A DNA stretch of 64,000 bases, from NCBI GenBank assembly GCA_000507305.1, contig DF241015.1:7119-71118 (forward strand), given 5' to 3'. The position numbers and the translations under genes were made by a program. Shown here piece by piece: positions 1-10,937 of the stretch (the first letter of the stretch is position 1; each line of letters begins with the position of its first letter). Source of the DNA: Breviolum minutum Mf 1.05b.01. Lineage: Eukaryota; Sar; Dinophyceae; Suessiales; Symbiodiniaceae. The notes under the pieces are model-generated. The model was not told where the DNA came from, searched no databases, and worked only from the letters and a program-made list of their open reading frames with translations.

Positions 1-1015
1 TCAAAAGGAAGCTGGAAGTTGCCAGATGCCAGATGATTCAATGGAAATCAAAATTGGAACCTTGAAGCAGCAGGCAGTGAAAAATATTCTGATGCACTGC
101 ACCCCAGAGAGCTATCGAATGATGTGCTGTCACATGTCAAACTTCGTTGGTGGTGGTGAGAGGCAAAGTGCTTTGAGAGCAGAAACCCTTTCATGGAAAC
201 ACTTCTGGCCGGGATCTCCACCTCCACCTGACCAAATCCCGAATGAAGCTGAAGAAGTTGCCAGGAGATCAGCAGCTGGAGTTGCAAGAAAGCTGTTGCC
301 AGAACGAGTGACGTGTTTTGTCTGAAGTAGTTTCACTTTTTTTGGACAACTGACAACTGACAACTGGTGACCTCATTCAGGTTTGTTTCCATGTTTTTTG
401 GTGACCTCGTTTGGGTGTGGTTCCACCTAGTGCTCCAAACATGAGGTCAGCCCCGCTGCACTTTGGCATGGAGTTGAGCCCAGCATGAATTGCTTCTGGG
501 CAAGGTCATTGCCATTTTTGAAAGTGATTCCTTGCAGAAACGAGCTGCCAAGATCACTGTGGAAAACTTGTGGATGTACAGATTTGTTATCCAACACTGG
601 GTCAGCACAGCTGATTTGTGTGCTTCCAAAGACTTGGATGCTTGTCAAGTATGGTTTTATCTTCCAGCCAAACATTGATGTTTCTTGGTACTTTGTTTTC
701 TTGGTTTGATATTCCAGCCTTTGAAACTGCCAAATGTGTTCTAGACCTGTCCAATGACCTGATTGCTTCTAGTTCCCACCATTCCTTCTTTGACAAATCC
801 CAGGATGAGCCTGGATATCGCATGGTCAAGGAAGCAATGCTGACGGGTGATGCTTTGGACTCCCAATTTTGTGCTTGTCTGAAAAGCTTCCCAGTGGAAT
901 TTGGCTTGTCAATGTTGCCAGATGTTAAAAGCCTTCAGAGCGATGAGATTGAAGGAAAAGAAGAAGAGACAGCCATTGAGAAGGCAGAGAAACAGGAGTG
1001 GACACTCAACTTCAA
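1..1015 (+). CDS. Gene A, 5' exon-like segments (unrecognised protein)
   Basis: Three coding-like open segments lie here. Frame 26-310 reads MPDDSMEIKIGTLKQQ and onward and may end at a GTGACG donor. Segment 484-648 follows CCCAG and ends at a GTATGG donor, with the peptide HELLLGKVIAIFESDS near its start. Segment 716-1015 follows ATATTCCAG, reads FETAKCVLDLSNDL early, has an acidic EGKEEETAIEKAEKQE stretch near its end, and stops at a GTAAAG donor. The phases between the second and third segments do not match cleanly, so either an exon is missed or the copy is damaged. The window starts inside the gene. I do not recognise a family. An accessory ORF of the neighbouring transposase-like gene is possible but not shown. 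Confidence 0.45.
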
Positions 1016-1108
1016 GTAAAGGGCAACAGGTTTACTTGCTTACTGTTATCAGGCTATTTTTATGATCCGGTTACTCCTGATTTTTGGTGGTATGTCTTTT
1101 CTTTTCAG

Positions 1109-1450
1109 CCCCTGGGCATACCAAGGAGTGCAAAGATGGCTGGCCTGCAAGCCAAACTTGAAGCAGACCATCGCCTTTTGAGGCAACTCAATGATGGTTA
1201 TACTGTGCTGAATGACTGCCTTGACTGGATCACAACACAGAAGAAGCTTCAAATCGCAAAACAGTGACAGTAGTTGAGGAGCACCAACAATTCTTTCTGC
1301 CTGTTTTGGATCTCAACGATTTGCCAAACTTTCCTGGGGCTTTGGAGACTATGCTAGCTGGGCTGCCAGATGTACCAAAGGATAGTAAGTGGTCAGAAAG
1401 GCAGAAGCAGGAATGCAAGAAATTGGTCATTTTCCACCTGGACTTCAACG
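1109..1450 (+). CDS. Gene A, middle exon-like segment with a frame change
   Basis: After a TTTTCAG acceptor, or a second AG|G acceptor at 1126, the frame reads SAKMAGLQAKLEADHRLLRQ and reaches a stop near 1265. The next coding-like stretch, TVVEEHQQFFLPVLDLNDLP and onward, is in another frame from about 1230. No splice pair lies between them, so the change is either a one-base indel (decay or assembly error) or an unusual intron. The second stretch continues to about 1450, near a GGTGCC donor-like site. No domain is recognised. Confidence 0.4.
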
Positions 1451-1823
1451 TGCCAGGGGTGCCTCAGGAGCATTTTATCTTTTGTTTAGATGTTTTGGGC
1501 ATGTTTGTTATTAGTTGTTAGTTGTTCCTAGCTATTGGTTATTGGTTGGACATGTTCACATCAAAATACATGGCATGCAACAACTTCTCAGGCACGCAAC
1601 TCACTTCTTCAACCGAAGCTAGTGACTGCTCTGGCAAATGCATGCAGAACTCAAGGTGCCTTGATTGAATGAAATGAAAGATGTTTGTGAGAAGATTTTT
1701 GAAAGAAGTTTGCTCCCATGTTTCCAATGTCTTCTTCATGCAATTACAGTGTGTACAGATTTGTTGGTCCACCATCTGACTTCTGGCATCTGAGGCACAA
1801 AACTTACTTGTGTTTTGGCCACC

Positions 1824-1951
1824 ATGGCCAATCAGAGCAAGGAAGACTCTGAGCTAGACCCCATTGAGGATGAGTTGGAGTTCATCCGGGCAATGAAGCA
1901 AGCTGGATTTGATGTCCATGTTCCATGGCAAATGGGTCTGTTGGTGCCTGG
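1824..1951 (+). CDS. Gene A, acidic exon-like segment
   Basis: An ATG in a favourable context (GCCACCATGG) opens a frame reading MANQSKEDSELDPIEDELEF, then an FIRAMKQAGFDVHVPWQMG stretch, up to a possible GTGGTG donor. It could be an internal exon or a genuine start. The stretch 1451-1823 before it has one weak exon candidate after TTCTCAG near 1602 and is otherwise intron-like. Confidence 0.4.
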
Positions 1952-2068
1952 TGGTGAGCCACTTAACAATTTTAGCAAACGTTTTGGTTTTTTTTGCAGG
2001 CAAATTGAGCTATTAAGATTAAATGGCTACTTTGATATAAATTTAATCAATGATAAGACTTGAACGTC

Positions 2069-2679
2069 ACGACGTGTTGGCCATGAGCCCTGTGTCAGAT
2101 GAGGTCTTCCCATCAATCCCAATGGGACTTTTACATGCATGGCCGGCTTATGTTCTGGGGTGCAAAGGAGGAAGGTGACAACTTGTTTCTGACCTCGTCT
2201 GAAATGGTACGAACCGGAAGAGTGCCAGAAGCCATGCTCACCAATGAAATTGTCTCCATCACTCAATCAGCTGAAGAAACTGAACGGTTTGATCAAATGA
2301 GGGTGAACCCGTCAACGCGTTCAGCACAACGTGGCCCTGAAGTATGGCACACCTTGTACAAGTTCCTGCTGACCAGCAGCAAGGCCCTCCCGCAACATGC
2401 CAAACCATTGGTGGGGGCAGGGGATGAGGTGGTGATCTGTGACATGCGCGTGCACAGTGGAGATCATGGGTTGGGTGCCTGCACATTGATGTCAGATCTT
2501 GCAGCAAACAATGTTGTCCTTCGGCACGTCATGGTGAAACTCAAGGACAAGAAATCTATCTCAGCTGCATTATGGAGTCAGAAGAGGATTTCAAGCCATT
2601 TGTGCAACAAGTGGCTCAAGCACGAGGTGAAGCTGTTCTCACAAAATGGGGCAGTGGTTCCAGCATTGGAGACAGAGGT
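2069..2679 (+). CDS. Gene A, large exon-like segment with a second frame change
   Basis: Around 2069-2130 one frame reads ERHDVLAMSPVSDEVFPSIP, but from about 2099 another frame takes over and stays open to 2720. The second frame is coding-like: RLMFWGAKEEGDNLFL, then MLTNEIVSITQSAEETERF, then VVICDMRVHSGDHGLG. It probably ends at a GTCACT donor after ALETE. The overlap of two plausible frames suggests a frameshift. The VVICDMRVHSGDHGLGA stretch looks like a hydrophobic strand with an acidic turn, but I cannot tie it to a known fold. Confidence 0.45.
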
Positions 2680-2903
2680 CACTGCTACTTGGCTGCGTTT
2701 TTTGCTACCAGCTGGCAACTGACAAATGGTACTTATTAGGTTTTGTGGTACAACTGGCACATGACAACTGGCAACCCTTGTTACAACTGGCACATGACAA
2801 CTGGCAACCCTTGTTACAACTGGCACATGACAACTGGCACATGACAACAGCACTACTTCTAAAGATTCTATATGTCATTTGTTACCTGAAACCAAATCTA
2901 GGT
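2680..2903 (+). repeat. Intron with 33-bp tandem repeat
   Basis: Between two coding-like segments of gene A. A unit of about 33 bp alternating ACAACTGGCACATG and ACAACTGGCAACCCTTGTT is repeated about 2.5 times at 2750-2848. It belongs to the CAACTGGCAAC repeat family that fills introns throughout the first 10.3 kb. Confidence 0.7.
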
Positions 2904-3945
2904 GCTGGATGAAAATGACAAGAACTATTTGCGCTCCATCCCTGGAGCAATGGAGGCCTGGGAAGGGACAAGAACATGGGAGGCCAAGCTGCGTGTTTGT
3001 GGCATTTCCGGCACCCAAGTGAAGATCCTTCCAACTATTGCTGCAGAATATGCCCATGCCCCGCCATCTGTCAAAGAGTTGTTGCAGCAAATTGAAAAGA
3101 AGCACAATGAAGAGTATGCAGACATACTGAAAAGTAAGCTGGCTGAAGTCAGTGGCAACGCATCACAGCCACCACAGGATGACCCACGGCCATCGGACAC
3201 TAAAGGAGATGATACTGGCCCTGGTGGAGATGCAACAGCAGCTATTGAACTCACTGGACCAGAAAGTGACTCTGTCCTCCGGCAGCAGCAGAAGATTGTT
3301 GGTGATGTCAAATTGTTTGACAACAGGACAATTTCATTCCTGGTTTCTGAAGAAGGCCATGCCTGGTTGCAGCTGAATCCCAAGGAGAATGCAGCGGTGC
3401 TCAAAAAAGGCACAAAAATTGCTGGCCTGGGTGGTGGCAAGGTGCAACAACTCCAAGCAGATATGAAAGGTGTCCCTTTGGAATTCCCATTGCAGGACAA
3501 AACTTTGATTGAAGTCTCTCTTGCTGGACAAAGCGAAGACTCCAATGAGAAGGTGAGGAAAGGGAGCTTCTATGTTGTCGCCAAAGAATTTCTCAAACAG
3601 TTCCCATCTGAGACATTGAATGTGACGGGCCATGACGTCAAGATACGGCAGCCATCGCAAACTGACACCCATGGATTTGATTTGTGCAGAAAAACTTCAG
3701 AAAACTGGGCATTCGTTCTGAAGGATAAAGCTGTTACCAGTTATTCCAGTGGCAATGCAGCCAAACAGATCATTGACCGTGGTGTCCAATTGCACCCAGC
3801 GTTGGGCTGGCTGTGGAGGTTTCAGTATGAGAAGGTCCATAGCAAATTGACTGCCAAAAAGGCATTTTTGGTATTGCTACAAGACCTCAAATTGACGCCT
3901 GGGCGGCCATGCAAGGTCACAAGAGATTCTCCAGCTGCAGCTTGA
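2904..3945 (+). CDS. Gene A, long 3' exon with stop
   Basis: The exon follows an AAATCTAG acceptor and reads VLDENDKNYLRSIPGAMEAW, then a predicted helical stretch (PPSVKELLQQIEKKHNEEYA) and a low-complexity acidic/Pro/Gly linker (residues about 95-125). A second folded-looking part carries SEEGHAWLQLNPKENAAVLK and FYVVAKEFLKQFPSETLN. It ends at a TGA at 3943-3945. At about 346 codons this is the longest clean part of gene A. It gives no family match that I recognise. It lies 0.8 kb upstream of, and on the same strand as, the transposase-like gene, so the two could be parts of one mobile unit. Confidence 0.6.
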
Positions 3946-4764
3946 TGTCAGCTGATTTTGGCTAGATGATGGACAGTTGATTTTGGTCAGATGTTGATGC
4001 CAGATGATGGACAGTTGATTTTGGGCAGATATTGACGTCACATGATGTCAGTTGATTTGCGTAGGTAGGGAGCCAAATCAACGTTGGTGTCAAATGATGT
4101 CAACTGATTTTAGAGTAGCGAGCCAACGTTGGTACCCACAAGTTGGTTCACTTGCTGGCAGGCTGTAAATGTAAACTGACAACTGGCAACTGTAAACTGA
4201 CAACTGGCAAGTTATTTTTGACAGGCTGAATAGCCAGGAATGATTGACCCCGAGAAGTTTTTTGCAGCAAGTGAATCTTACCATGATGGCAACTCTGCAG
4301 GATGTGCAAACTGCAGTGAAAATGTTCCACATTGCTGTGCTTGTGTGCCAAGCTTTCATGTACAGAACAGCCTGCCTGCATTGCTTGTGAGCCATTGCTT
4401 GTGAACACTACTACAGAACAGCCTGCATCTCTGAGGTTCAATCGTCAGCCTTCGCCAAGCAGCCTTCGCGAAGCTTCACAGGCAAGGGTCCCACAAGCCA
4501 GCAATGACCAGTTGCACGAAGGCATGCAGTGAATGGTGTTGGTTTTCTTTGGCATTGCTTTTAATTATGTTGGTTCTGTTGAATGCTGAGGCTCAAGAAA
4601 ATCACAAGAAGATATAACCAAAATATTTCAACTGTCACCTTCAACTGTCAACTCTCAACTGTCAAAAATTGCCAACTGCCAACAAAAAGCTGTCATTGTT
4701 GGTATTTTTTGGCAGGCTACCTTGAATTGTCAGTTGAAATTATATTAATGACTTGCTTCTTGCT
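3946..4764 (+). repeat. Degenerate short-repeat spacer between genes A and B
   Basis: No clear gene. Repeats of about 43 bp with GATGATGGACAGTTGATTTT cores occupy 3946-4120. CTGTAAACTGACAACTGGCAA pairs lie at 4164-4210, an ACAGAACAGCCTGC direct repeat near 4362-4425, and CAACTGTCAA runs at 4628-4690. A weak + frame at 4332-4532 is probably chance. Confidence 0.55.
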
Positions 4765-4934
4765 ATGGATGGCAGCTCCACGGAAACGGAGGATCCACAG
4801 CATTTCGAGAAGGCGAAGCCCAAAAAGAGAGCTGTTAAGAAGGACCTGCCAGCAAAGAAGAGAACAAAAAGGAATGATGCTGATGACAGAGCTTTCTGGA
4901 ACGATTTGCTCACCGGCTGGCAACTTGCCAACAG
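4765..4934 (+). CDS. Gene B, putative first coding exon
   Basis: ATG at 4765 opens MDGSSTETEDPQHFEKAKPK, followed by a very basic run (KKRAVKKDLPAKKRTKR) that could be a nuclear localisation signal, then ADDRAFWNDLLTGWQLAN. A GC donor (GCACGG) after ...GCCAACAG would end it at 4934; otherwise the frame stops at 4975-4977. A basic, acidic-flanked N-terminus suits a nuclear protein. Confidence 0.45.
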
Positions 4935-5029
4935 GCACGGCGTGGGTGCTACTTCTGTGGCCATGACTGTTTTTTGAAAACAGAGCCACTGCTGGATGAA
5001 ATCAGAGATGACAGATGCGGTTGCAGATA

Positions 5030-5405
5030 AAGAAATCCTTTGCATTTTTCAAAATTCCAGGCAAGGGGGCTTCGATGAGCAATTGGACCAGGGCCAGCAC
5101 CACAAGCAGAAGCCAAGACATTTGCAGGATGATCAGCAGAGCTCGATCCCAAGTACTGATACAGAAGAGGCAAACTGTTCATCTACAAGTACATCAGAAC
5201 CCAGTGACGACGTCCTTCACCTTGACTGTAACCCTGAAAAGAGCCAGCCTGTTACAATCCCAGGGCGAGAACGAAGAAACCATCAGTCAAACTGGTGACC
5301 TTTCTCAAGGGTGCGGATAGAAACACCACGGTATGCCTGCAATCTTCGTTATTCTTTTTGGGCATGGGACCAGGCAGATTACAACGAGCATCCCAGCAAA
5401 TACAA
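5030..5405 (+). CDS. Gene B, linker exons (frame uncertain)
   Basis: Two overlapping + frames are open over 4996-5320. One gives a Gln/Ser/Asp-rich linker (FDEQLDQGQHHKQKPRHLQD). The other gives a Ser/Thr/Arg-rich one (SNWTRASTTSRSQD). I cannot decide between them. A short exon then ends at an excellent GTAAGG donor at 5406. The segment joins the basic N-terminus to the main exon, whose acceptor is at 5508. Confidence 0.35.
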
Positions 5406-5508
5406 GTAAGGTTTTGTTTTTCAATTCCAACGGGATTTTTTTCATTTAATCAACTTGATACTTAATTGCTGTTTTTTGGCATGATGTGAGATGAGCCAGC
5501 ACTTTTAG

Positions 5509-7380
5509 ATATCAAGGTATTGCACGGAAGAGTGGACAATCGCAAGAAGGAGTTCAAGGTCCCCCATCAGGTGGAATCCAGGCAGTTCGACACTTGCACG
5601 AAATTCTTGCAATTGCGTTACCATCACGATGGGGAATTCTTGCCGGACAAGTTTGTTTTTGAAGGGGCTTTGGCGGACCGTTCATTGATGATAACTTCTC
5701 CAGAGGTGAAGGTGCCAGTTGCAGAGAACGAGTTGTCAGATGATGAGTTGTCAGATGATGATAAGGATGAACGTGATTCCAGGGAACTGACTGCCTTAGC
5801 AATCAGGGCTGTGGTCATGAGCCAGCCATTTCACCACTCAGCAGTGGGACCAGGGATGGCTCCAGGTCCTCGCCGATGGATAGGAGTTATGAAACCAGCA
5901 GCTATGTACAACATGATGTGCTTATGGTGCCGGCAAAACAACCATTTGATACCATCTTGGACGACGTTTCGTAGGGCCCTTCGTGCATCATCGCCGTGGC
6001 TCAGCTTCCGCAAGTCAGCTGGCCAACATGGGTTGTGCGACGAATGCCTGCACTTTAAAAGAGAGTTGAGGCGTGGCCTACCACCCATCTTGAGAACTCA
6101 GTGCTTGGAAGATTATGCAGCTCACTTGCTCAGAAACTGGCGGGACCGTCAGGCTGATGCAGCGTGGCATGCACAATCTTCGCAAACCCGGCAATTGATG
6201 TTGTGTGGAACACCGTTGGGCAGCCAGCAGCACTCAGTTCTCCTGCTTCGATCTGATGGCCTTGATCAGGCGAAACACAAGGTACCTCGAACTTTGATCC
6301 ACAGCAAGAGCTTTGAGGAGATAATCAGGCCAGCAATGCATTGCCAAATGATATGGGCCCATCATTTTGGTTTTGAGTTTGCTCTTTCAGACCCAGACGT
6401 CAAAAAGGACAGTTGCACTCACATGGATGTCATTGCCAGATGCCTGTCGAATATCTATGATGCTCATGGTCAGTTGCCGAAGGTGTTGTACGTGGTGCTT
6501 GATAACACCGCAAGGGACAACAAAAATCAACACATGTTGCGTTTTTGGATCAAACTCCGCCTGATGAAGGTCTTTGAAATGATCTACGTGTGTTACCCTG
6601 TGAAAGGGCACACACATGGCCCGTTAGATGCTATTGGCGGCCATGCAGTTGTTCGTTGCTCGAATGAGGTGTTCAACACACCGCAAGAATTAGTTCAAGT
6701 GTACCAAAAGTTCCTGGACACTGCTGATTTTGAAGAAGGCACCACATTCAAAACGACGTACAAGCATGACAACTCAGCAAACTGGATGGAGTTTATTGAC
6801 GACATCGAGCTCACAATCACTGCCATGACGGGACCGAAAGCACCACATGGGTTTCGCATTCTGACAAGAAAACAGTTGACAGTTGAAGAAGCCAGATTGT
6901 CAGATCATGCCAGATGCCAGATGCCGAGTCATGTCCGACAACAAATGCCGGTTGCCCAACCAGATGATTTGATGCTGGCAGTCCACCAGTACATGAGTGA
7001 TGCAAAACCATATCAAGTTGAGTTGTTGTTGACAGCTGCAGAGGTGGAGAGGGTCCGAAACACAATGAGCACTCAGCCTCGTGGAACCCATCCTCGAAGG
7101 AGAATCAGTTCTGAGGATCGCAACAAAGTGGCTACGAAGGCCATGACTGCATTTCAGAGGGGAGCTATATCAGAAGATGCTCGTGACTTTTTGGTGGGGT
7201 GGGCACGGGAAACTCTACGCCGAGAACCTCGACCACCTGAGTATTCCTTTTTGAGGCATCGCTTTGATGCATCCTCTGTGGGTGTCAGCAGGAACCCAAA
7301 TCCTCACCAACATGGAGCCCCACGTCCTATCAACATTTTGCGGCCAGATGGGGAGCAGCCCATTCAGGTGTCTTGGAGAG
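5509..7380 (+). CDS. DUF7869-type, RNase H-like/transposase-like protein, main exon (gene B)
   Basis: The exon starts after ACTTTTAG and ends at a GTATTA donor, giving about 620 codons. Numbering from 5520, it shows a Cys pair at residues 173 and 176 (GLCDECLHFKREL), a likely zinc-binding knuckle. It then has SDGLDQAK (Asp about 246 and 249), LDNTARDNKN (Asp 328) and GHTHGPLD (His 364 and 366, Asp 370). This order of DG.DQAK, D-N-T....NKN and GHTH..D is the signature I know from a large dinoflagellate family annotated with DUF7869, which looks like a DDE/DDD RNase H-fold nuclease. Family assignment is from memory; catalysis is inferred. The tail is basic. The open frame has no stops, so this copy may be intact. 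A Ser/Asp-rich acidic stretch (DELSDDELSDDDKDERD) sits near residue 75-90. Confidence 0.7.
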
Positions 7381-7941
7381 GTATTAGTTTAAGTTGTTGT
7401 CCCTGCTGACAAGACTTACTTTGATTAAAAATGAATAAACACCATAATAGATTTGTTTTTTTGTTGTCAAGTGATTCATTCTATGATTTGTTTTTTCTTT
7501 TGAGTGTTTGCAACAATTATTTGCTGTCAAGTGATGCCTGCCTTTGATCCAAGGATGCTGGCAATGCAAATGAGGATGGTGATGACAATGAAATGTGTGT
7601 GATTGCAGATGATGGCTTGAGTTGAGGAAAAAGCAGCCATGAGTTACAGTCAAAGTTTCAAGATGTGTCCTGCAACTGACATCACTGTGCAACAGCTGAC
7701 ATCACTTGCAACTGACATCACTGTGCAACTGGCATCATCATGTTTGAGTTGTCTTTGCTGCAGGTGGACGAGAGCCTCGCAATGGTTTCGAACTGCCTGC
7801 ATGTTTGCAGTATATGGTTTTTGAAATCATTTTGGTGCCTTCAAGTCATGATGGATTCATGTGGGAATCATTGACAAATCCTGAAGTCATGATTTTTTGG
7901 CCCAAAGTTTACCATTATTGTGAAAAGTTGTCAGTTGTCAG
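7381..7941 (+). repeat. Intron of gene B with short tandem repeats
   Basis: It is bounded by a GTATTA donor and a TTGTCAG acceptor, and the phases agree on both sides (1 base left, 2 bases in the next exon). It contains CAACTGACATCACTGTGCAA repeats at 7674-7738. Confidence 0.6.
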
Positions 7942-8276
7942 TCATGTGGTCTGATGGACAACCACGGTGGGAAGACTTGCAAGACATGAGTGAGCTGGCT
8001 GAACTCGCAAAAGCCCTTGAAGAGCCTGCGGTGAAGAACTTGCCCATCATTGAGGTGGATCCAGTCACACCCTTGTTGAAAGCCCTGACAATCAAGGAGG
8101 AATCACCACCAGACAGCTTGAAGGTTGAAGTGGGCTCACCAAAGAGGTCTCGGTCTCCAAGGATCCAGAAACGGGGCAGGATTGATTGGAGCCACCCGGA
8201 AGTCAGGAAGGTTGTTGGTGATGACGCAGATGTCCGTTGCAAGTTGGGTTTTGATAAATGTGACGATGGGCAGTGA
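7942..8276 (+). CDS. Gene B, last exon
   Basis: The exon starts after GTTGTCAG with reading phase matching the main exon and ends at TGA 8274-8276. The peptide MWSDGQPRWEDLQDMSELAE leads into AELAKALEEPAVKNLP, an acidic/proline linker, then a basic SPKRSRSPRIQKRGRIDW patch and a C-terminus with CKLGFDKCDDG. The basic patch again suggests a nuclear or nucleic-acid binding protein. Confidence 0.6.
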
Positions 8277-8502
8277 GGGGTCCAAATGGGCTGGCACTGA
8301 CTGCTCTTTTTCATTTAGAATGAGTGGACTTCACTCATCATCCTTAATTTGAAATTAAACAGACTACATGGGGTACGAAATGGGAAAATGAGCGCAGAGC
8401 ATGCAGTGAGCCATTTCATTACTGGAGATTTCTTGTTTGCTGTGATTGTCCCATTATGGGCTATGATGGGGCAAGTGCCAGGTATGTGCCTCTGCATTCT
8501 GC
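8277..8502. other. Spacer, nothing recognised
   Basis: This is the 3' flank of gene B. I see no reading frame or repeat that I can support. Confidence 0.5.
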
Positions 8503-8628
8503 TACCTTATCTACATTAAATATGCACCTGCACCTCCACTTGTGAACGTGCAGATGCACAATGTGCCCCTTGTTCATCTGCACCTTCACAAGTGGAGGTG
8601 CAGGTGAATATTTAATGTAGATAAGGTA
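8503..8628. mobile_element. 126-bp near-perfect palindrome (MITE-like, family M6)
   Basis: The left arm starts TACCTTATCTACATTAAATA and continues ACCTGCACCTCCACTTGTGAA. The right arm is its reverse complement with a few mismatches and ends TTTAATGTAGATAAGGTA. The arms are about 55 bp around a short loop near 8560-8570. The structure is typical of a small non-autonomous inverted-repeat element. No coding capacity. Confidence 0.75.
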
Positions 8629-8773
8629 TCAGTGACCGGTGATGCACTGGGAAGGTGGGGCTTGTTTTTTTTTGCCACATGTTTTTCATGCAGTTGCATG
8701 TGAGGGTTTCAAGTGTGTTTGCGCCAGGTATGGTGAGACTTTCAGGTAGTGTGTTTGCGCTGTAGTTTACATG

Positions 8774-8845
8774 TTGAAGGTGAACAACCATGGCTGTGCA
8801 CCTTTGGCTGTGTCGAAGGTGAACTGCCATAGTTGTTCACCTTTA
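8774..8845. repeat. Short imperfect inverted repeat
   Basis: GAAGGTGAACAACCATGGC (about 8776-8793) pairs with GCCATAGTTGTTCACCTT (about 8826-8843), with AAGGTGAAC copies between. The surrounding 8629-8980 has no other feature I can support. Confidence 0.5.
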
Positions 8846-8989
8846 GTATACAAAGTGGCTGGGACTTTCAGAGCAAGCTTCTGGAAAGAAAAAGAGTGCC
8901 ACTGATCACAACTGGCATCAGGTGTTGAAACCTTGCAAAACAAAGAAACTGGCCCTTTACATTATAATCAATAACCATGGCAACTGGCA

Positions 8990-9195
8990 ACTGGCTGTCA
9001 TTAAAGATTGTCATCAAAGACTGCCTGAAGTTCTGCTGAAGTGATGGCTGTCTTTAAAGATTGTCATCGAAGACTGCCCAAAGTTCTGCTGAAGTGATGG
9101 CTGTCTTTAAAGATTGTCATCGAAGACTGCCCAAAGTTCTGCTGAAGTGATGGCTGTCTTTAAAGACTGTCATCAAACATTGCCTAAGTTATGCT
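8990..9195. repeat. 53-bp tandem repeat, about 3.7 copies
   Basis: The unit begins TTAAAGATTGTCATC and contains GAAGACTGCCCAAAGTTCTG. Copies start at about 9001, 9054, 9107 and 9160, a constant 53-bp period. The middle copies are almost identical and the ends degenerate. Confidence 0.85.
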
Positions 9196-9232
9196 CAATG
9201 AACATCACCAAAAGAAAGGAAAATGACCCTTT

Positions 9233-10320
9233 GCACTTTAAATTATGGCAACTGACAACTGGCAATTTTAGTCAGAATGAACAACACCAAAACAACAGAT
9301 ATCATATATTCAATGAAATTGTTGCACTTTACTCTTGGCATCTGACAACTGGCAATATTCATCACAATGAACACCACTAAACCCGTTGCACTGGCAACTG
9401 AAATCTGGCAATCAGCAAATTAAAACAATGAAATTTGGCCCAAAAACCAAAAATGTTGTTCTTTACTTTTAGGCATCTGACAACTGGCAATAATCAAAGG
9501 AAAATTACCCTTTGCATTTTAATTGTGGCATTGCTGCACTTTACTTTTGGCCTCTGACAACTGGCAATGTTCATCACAATGAGCATCACCAAACCCTTTG
9601 CACTGGCAACTGACATCTGGCAATAATGAACATCAGCAAATTAAAACAATATAATCTGGCCCAAAAATCAAAAAATGTTGCACTGTTCACTGTTCTTTTG
9701 GCATCTTACAACTGGCAATATTCATCAACGACCATTGCCAAACCCTTTGCACTGGCAACTGACATCTGGCAATAATGAACATCAGCAAATTAAAACAATA
9801 TAATCTGGCCCAAAAATCAAAAAATGTTGCACTGTTCACTGTTCTTTTGGCATCTTACAACTGGCAATATTCATCAACGACCATTGCCAAGCCCTTTGCA
9901 CTGGCAACTGACATCTGGCAATAATGAACATCACCAAATTAACACAATGAAACCTGGCCCAAAAATCAAACAAATGTTGCATTTTTCTTTTGGCATCTTA
10001 CAACTGGCAATATTCATCAATGAGCATCGCCAAACCCGTTGCACTGGCAACTGACATCATGAACATCAGCAAATTAAAGCAATAAATTTCTGACCCAAAA
10101 ATCAAAAAATGTTGCACTTTTCTTTTGGCATCTTACAACTGGCAATATTCATCAATGACCATCACCAAACCCGTTGCACTGGCAACTGACAACTGGCAAT
10201 AATGAACATCACCAAATTAAAACAATAAAATCTAGCCCCAAAATCCAAAAAAATGTTATTTTCCAAAAAACCAAAGCCAAGCTTTTAAAGTACCAAATAC
10301 AAATGAAATTACCAAATGCT
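9233..10320. repeat. Satellite-like array, period 134-151 bp
   Basis: Recurring block: TTTTGGCATCTTACAACTGG, then CAATATTCATCAA, CCAAACCCTTTGCACTGGCA, an AATAATGAACATCA step, and CTGGCCCAAAAATCAAA. The GCAATATTCATCA landmark falls near 9352, 9564, 9715, 9864, 10008 and 10142. The array continues into the sequence gap, so its true length is unknown. Small open frames inside it are repeat artefacts. Confidence 0.85.
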
Positions 10321-10937
10321 NNNNNNNNNNNNNNNNNNNNNNNNNNNNNNNNNNNNNNNNNNNNNNNNNNNNNNNNNNNNNNNNNNNNNNNNNNNNNNNN
10401 NNNNNNNNNNNNNNNNNNNNNNNNNNNNNNNNNNNNNNNNNNNNNNNNNNNNNNNNNNNNNNNNNNNNNNNNNNNNNNNNNNNNNNNNNNNNNNNNNNNN
10501 NNNNNNNNNNNNNNNNNNNNNNNNNNNNNNNNNNNNNNNNNNNNNNNNNNNNNNNNNNNNNNNNNNNNNNNNNNNNNNNNNNNNNNNNNNNNNNNNNNNN
10601 NNNNNNNNNNNNNNNNNNNNNNNNNNNNNNNNNNNNNNNNNNNNNNNNNNNNNNNNNNNNNNNNNNNNNNNNNNNNNNNNNNNNNNNNNNNNNNNNNNNN
10701 NNNNNNNNNNNNNNNNNNNNNNNNNNNNNNNNNNNNNNNNNNNNNNNNNNNNNNNNNNNNNNNNNNNNNNNNNNNNNNNNNNNNNNNNNNNNNNNNNNNN
10801 NNNNNNNNNNNNNNNNNNNNNNNNNNNNNNNNNNNNNNNNNNNNNNNNNNNNNNNNNNNNNNNNNNNNNNNNNNNNNNNNNNNNNNNNNNNNNNNNNNNN
10901 NNNNNNNNNNNNNNNNNNNNNNNNNNNNNNNNNNNNN
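10321..10937. other. Assembly gap (617 N)
   Basis: Unknown bases. The satellite array abuts the left side. The right side shows none of the CAACTGGCAAC repeats, so the gap also marks a change of repeat landscape. Confidence 1.
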
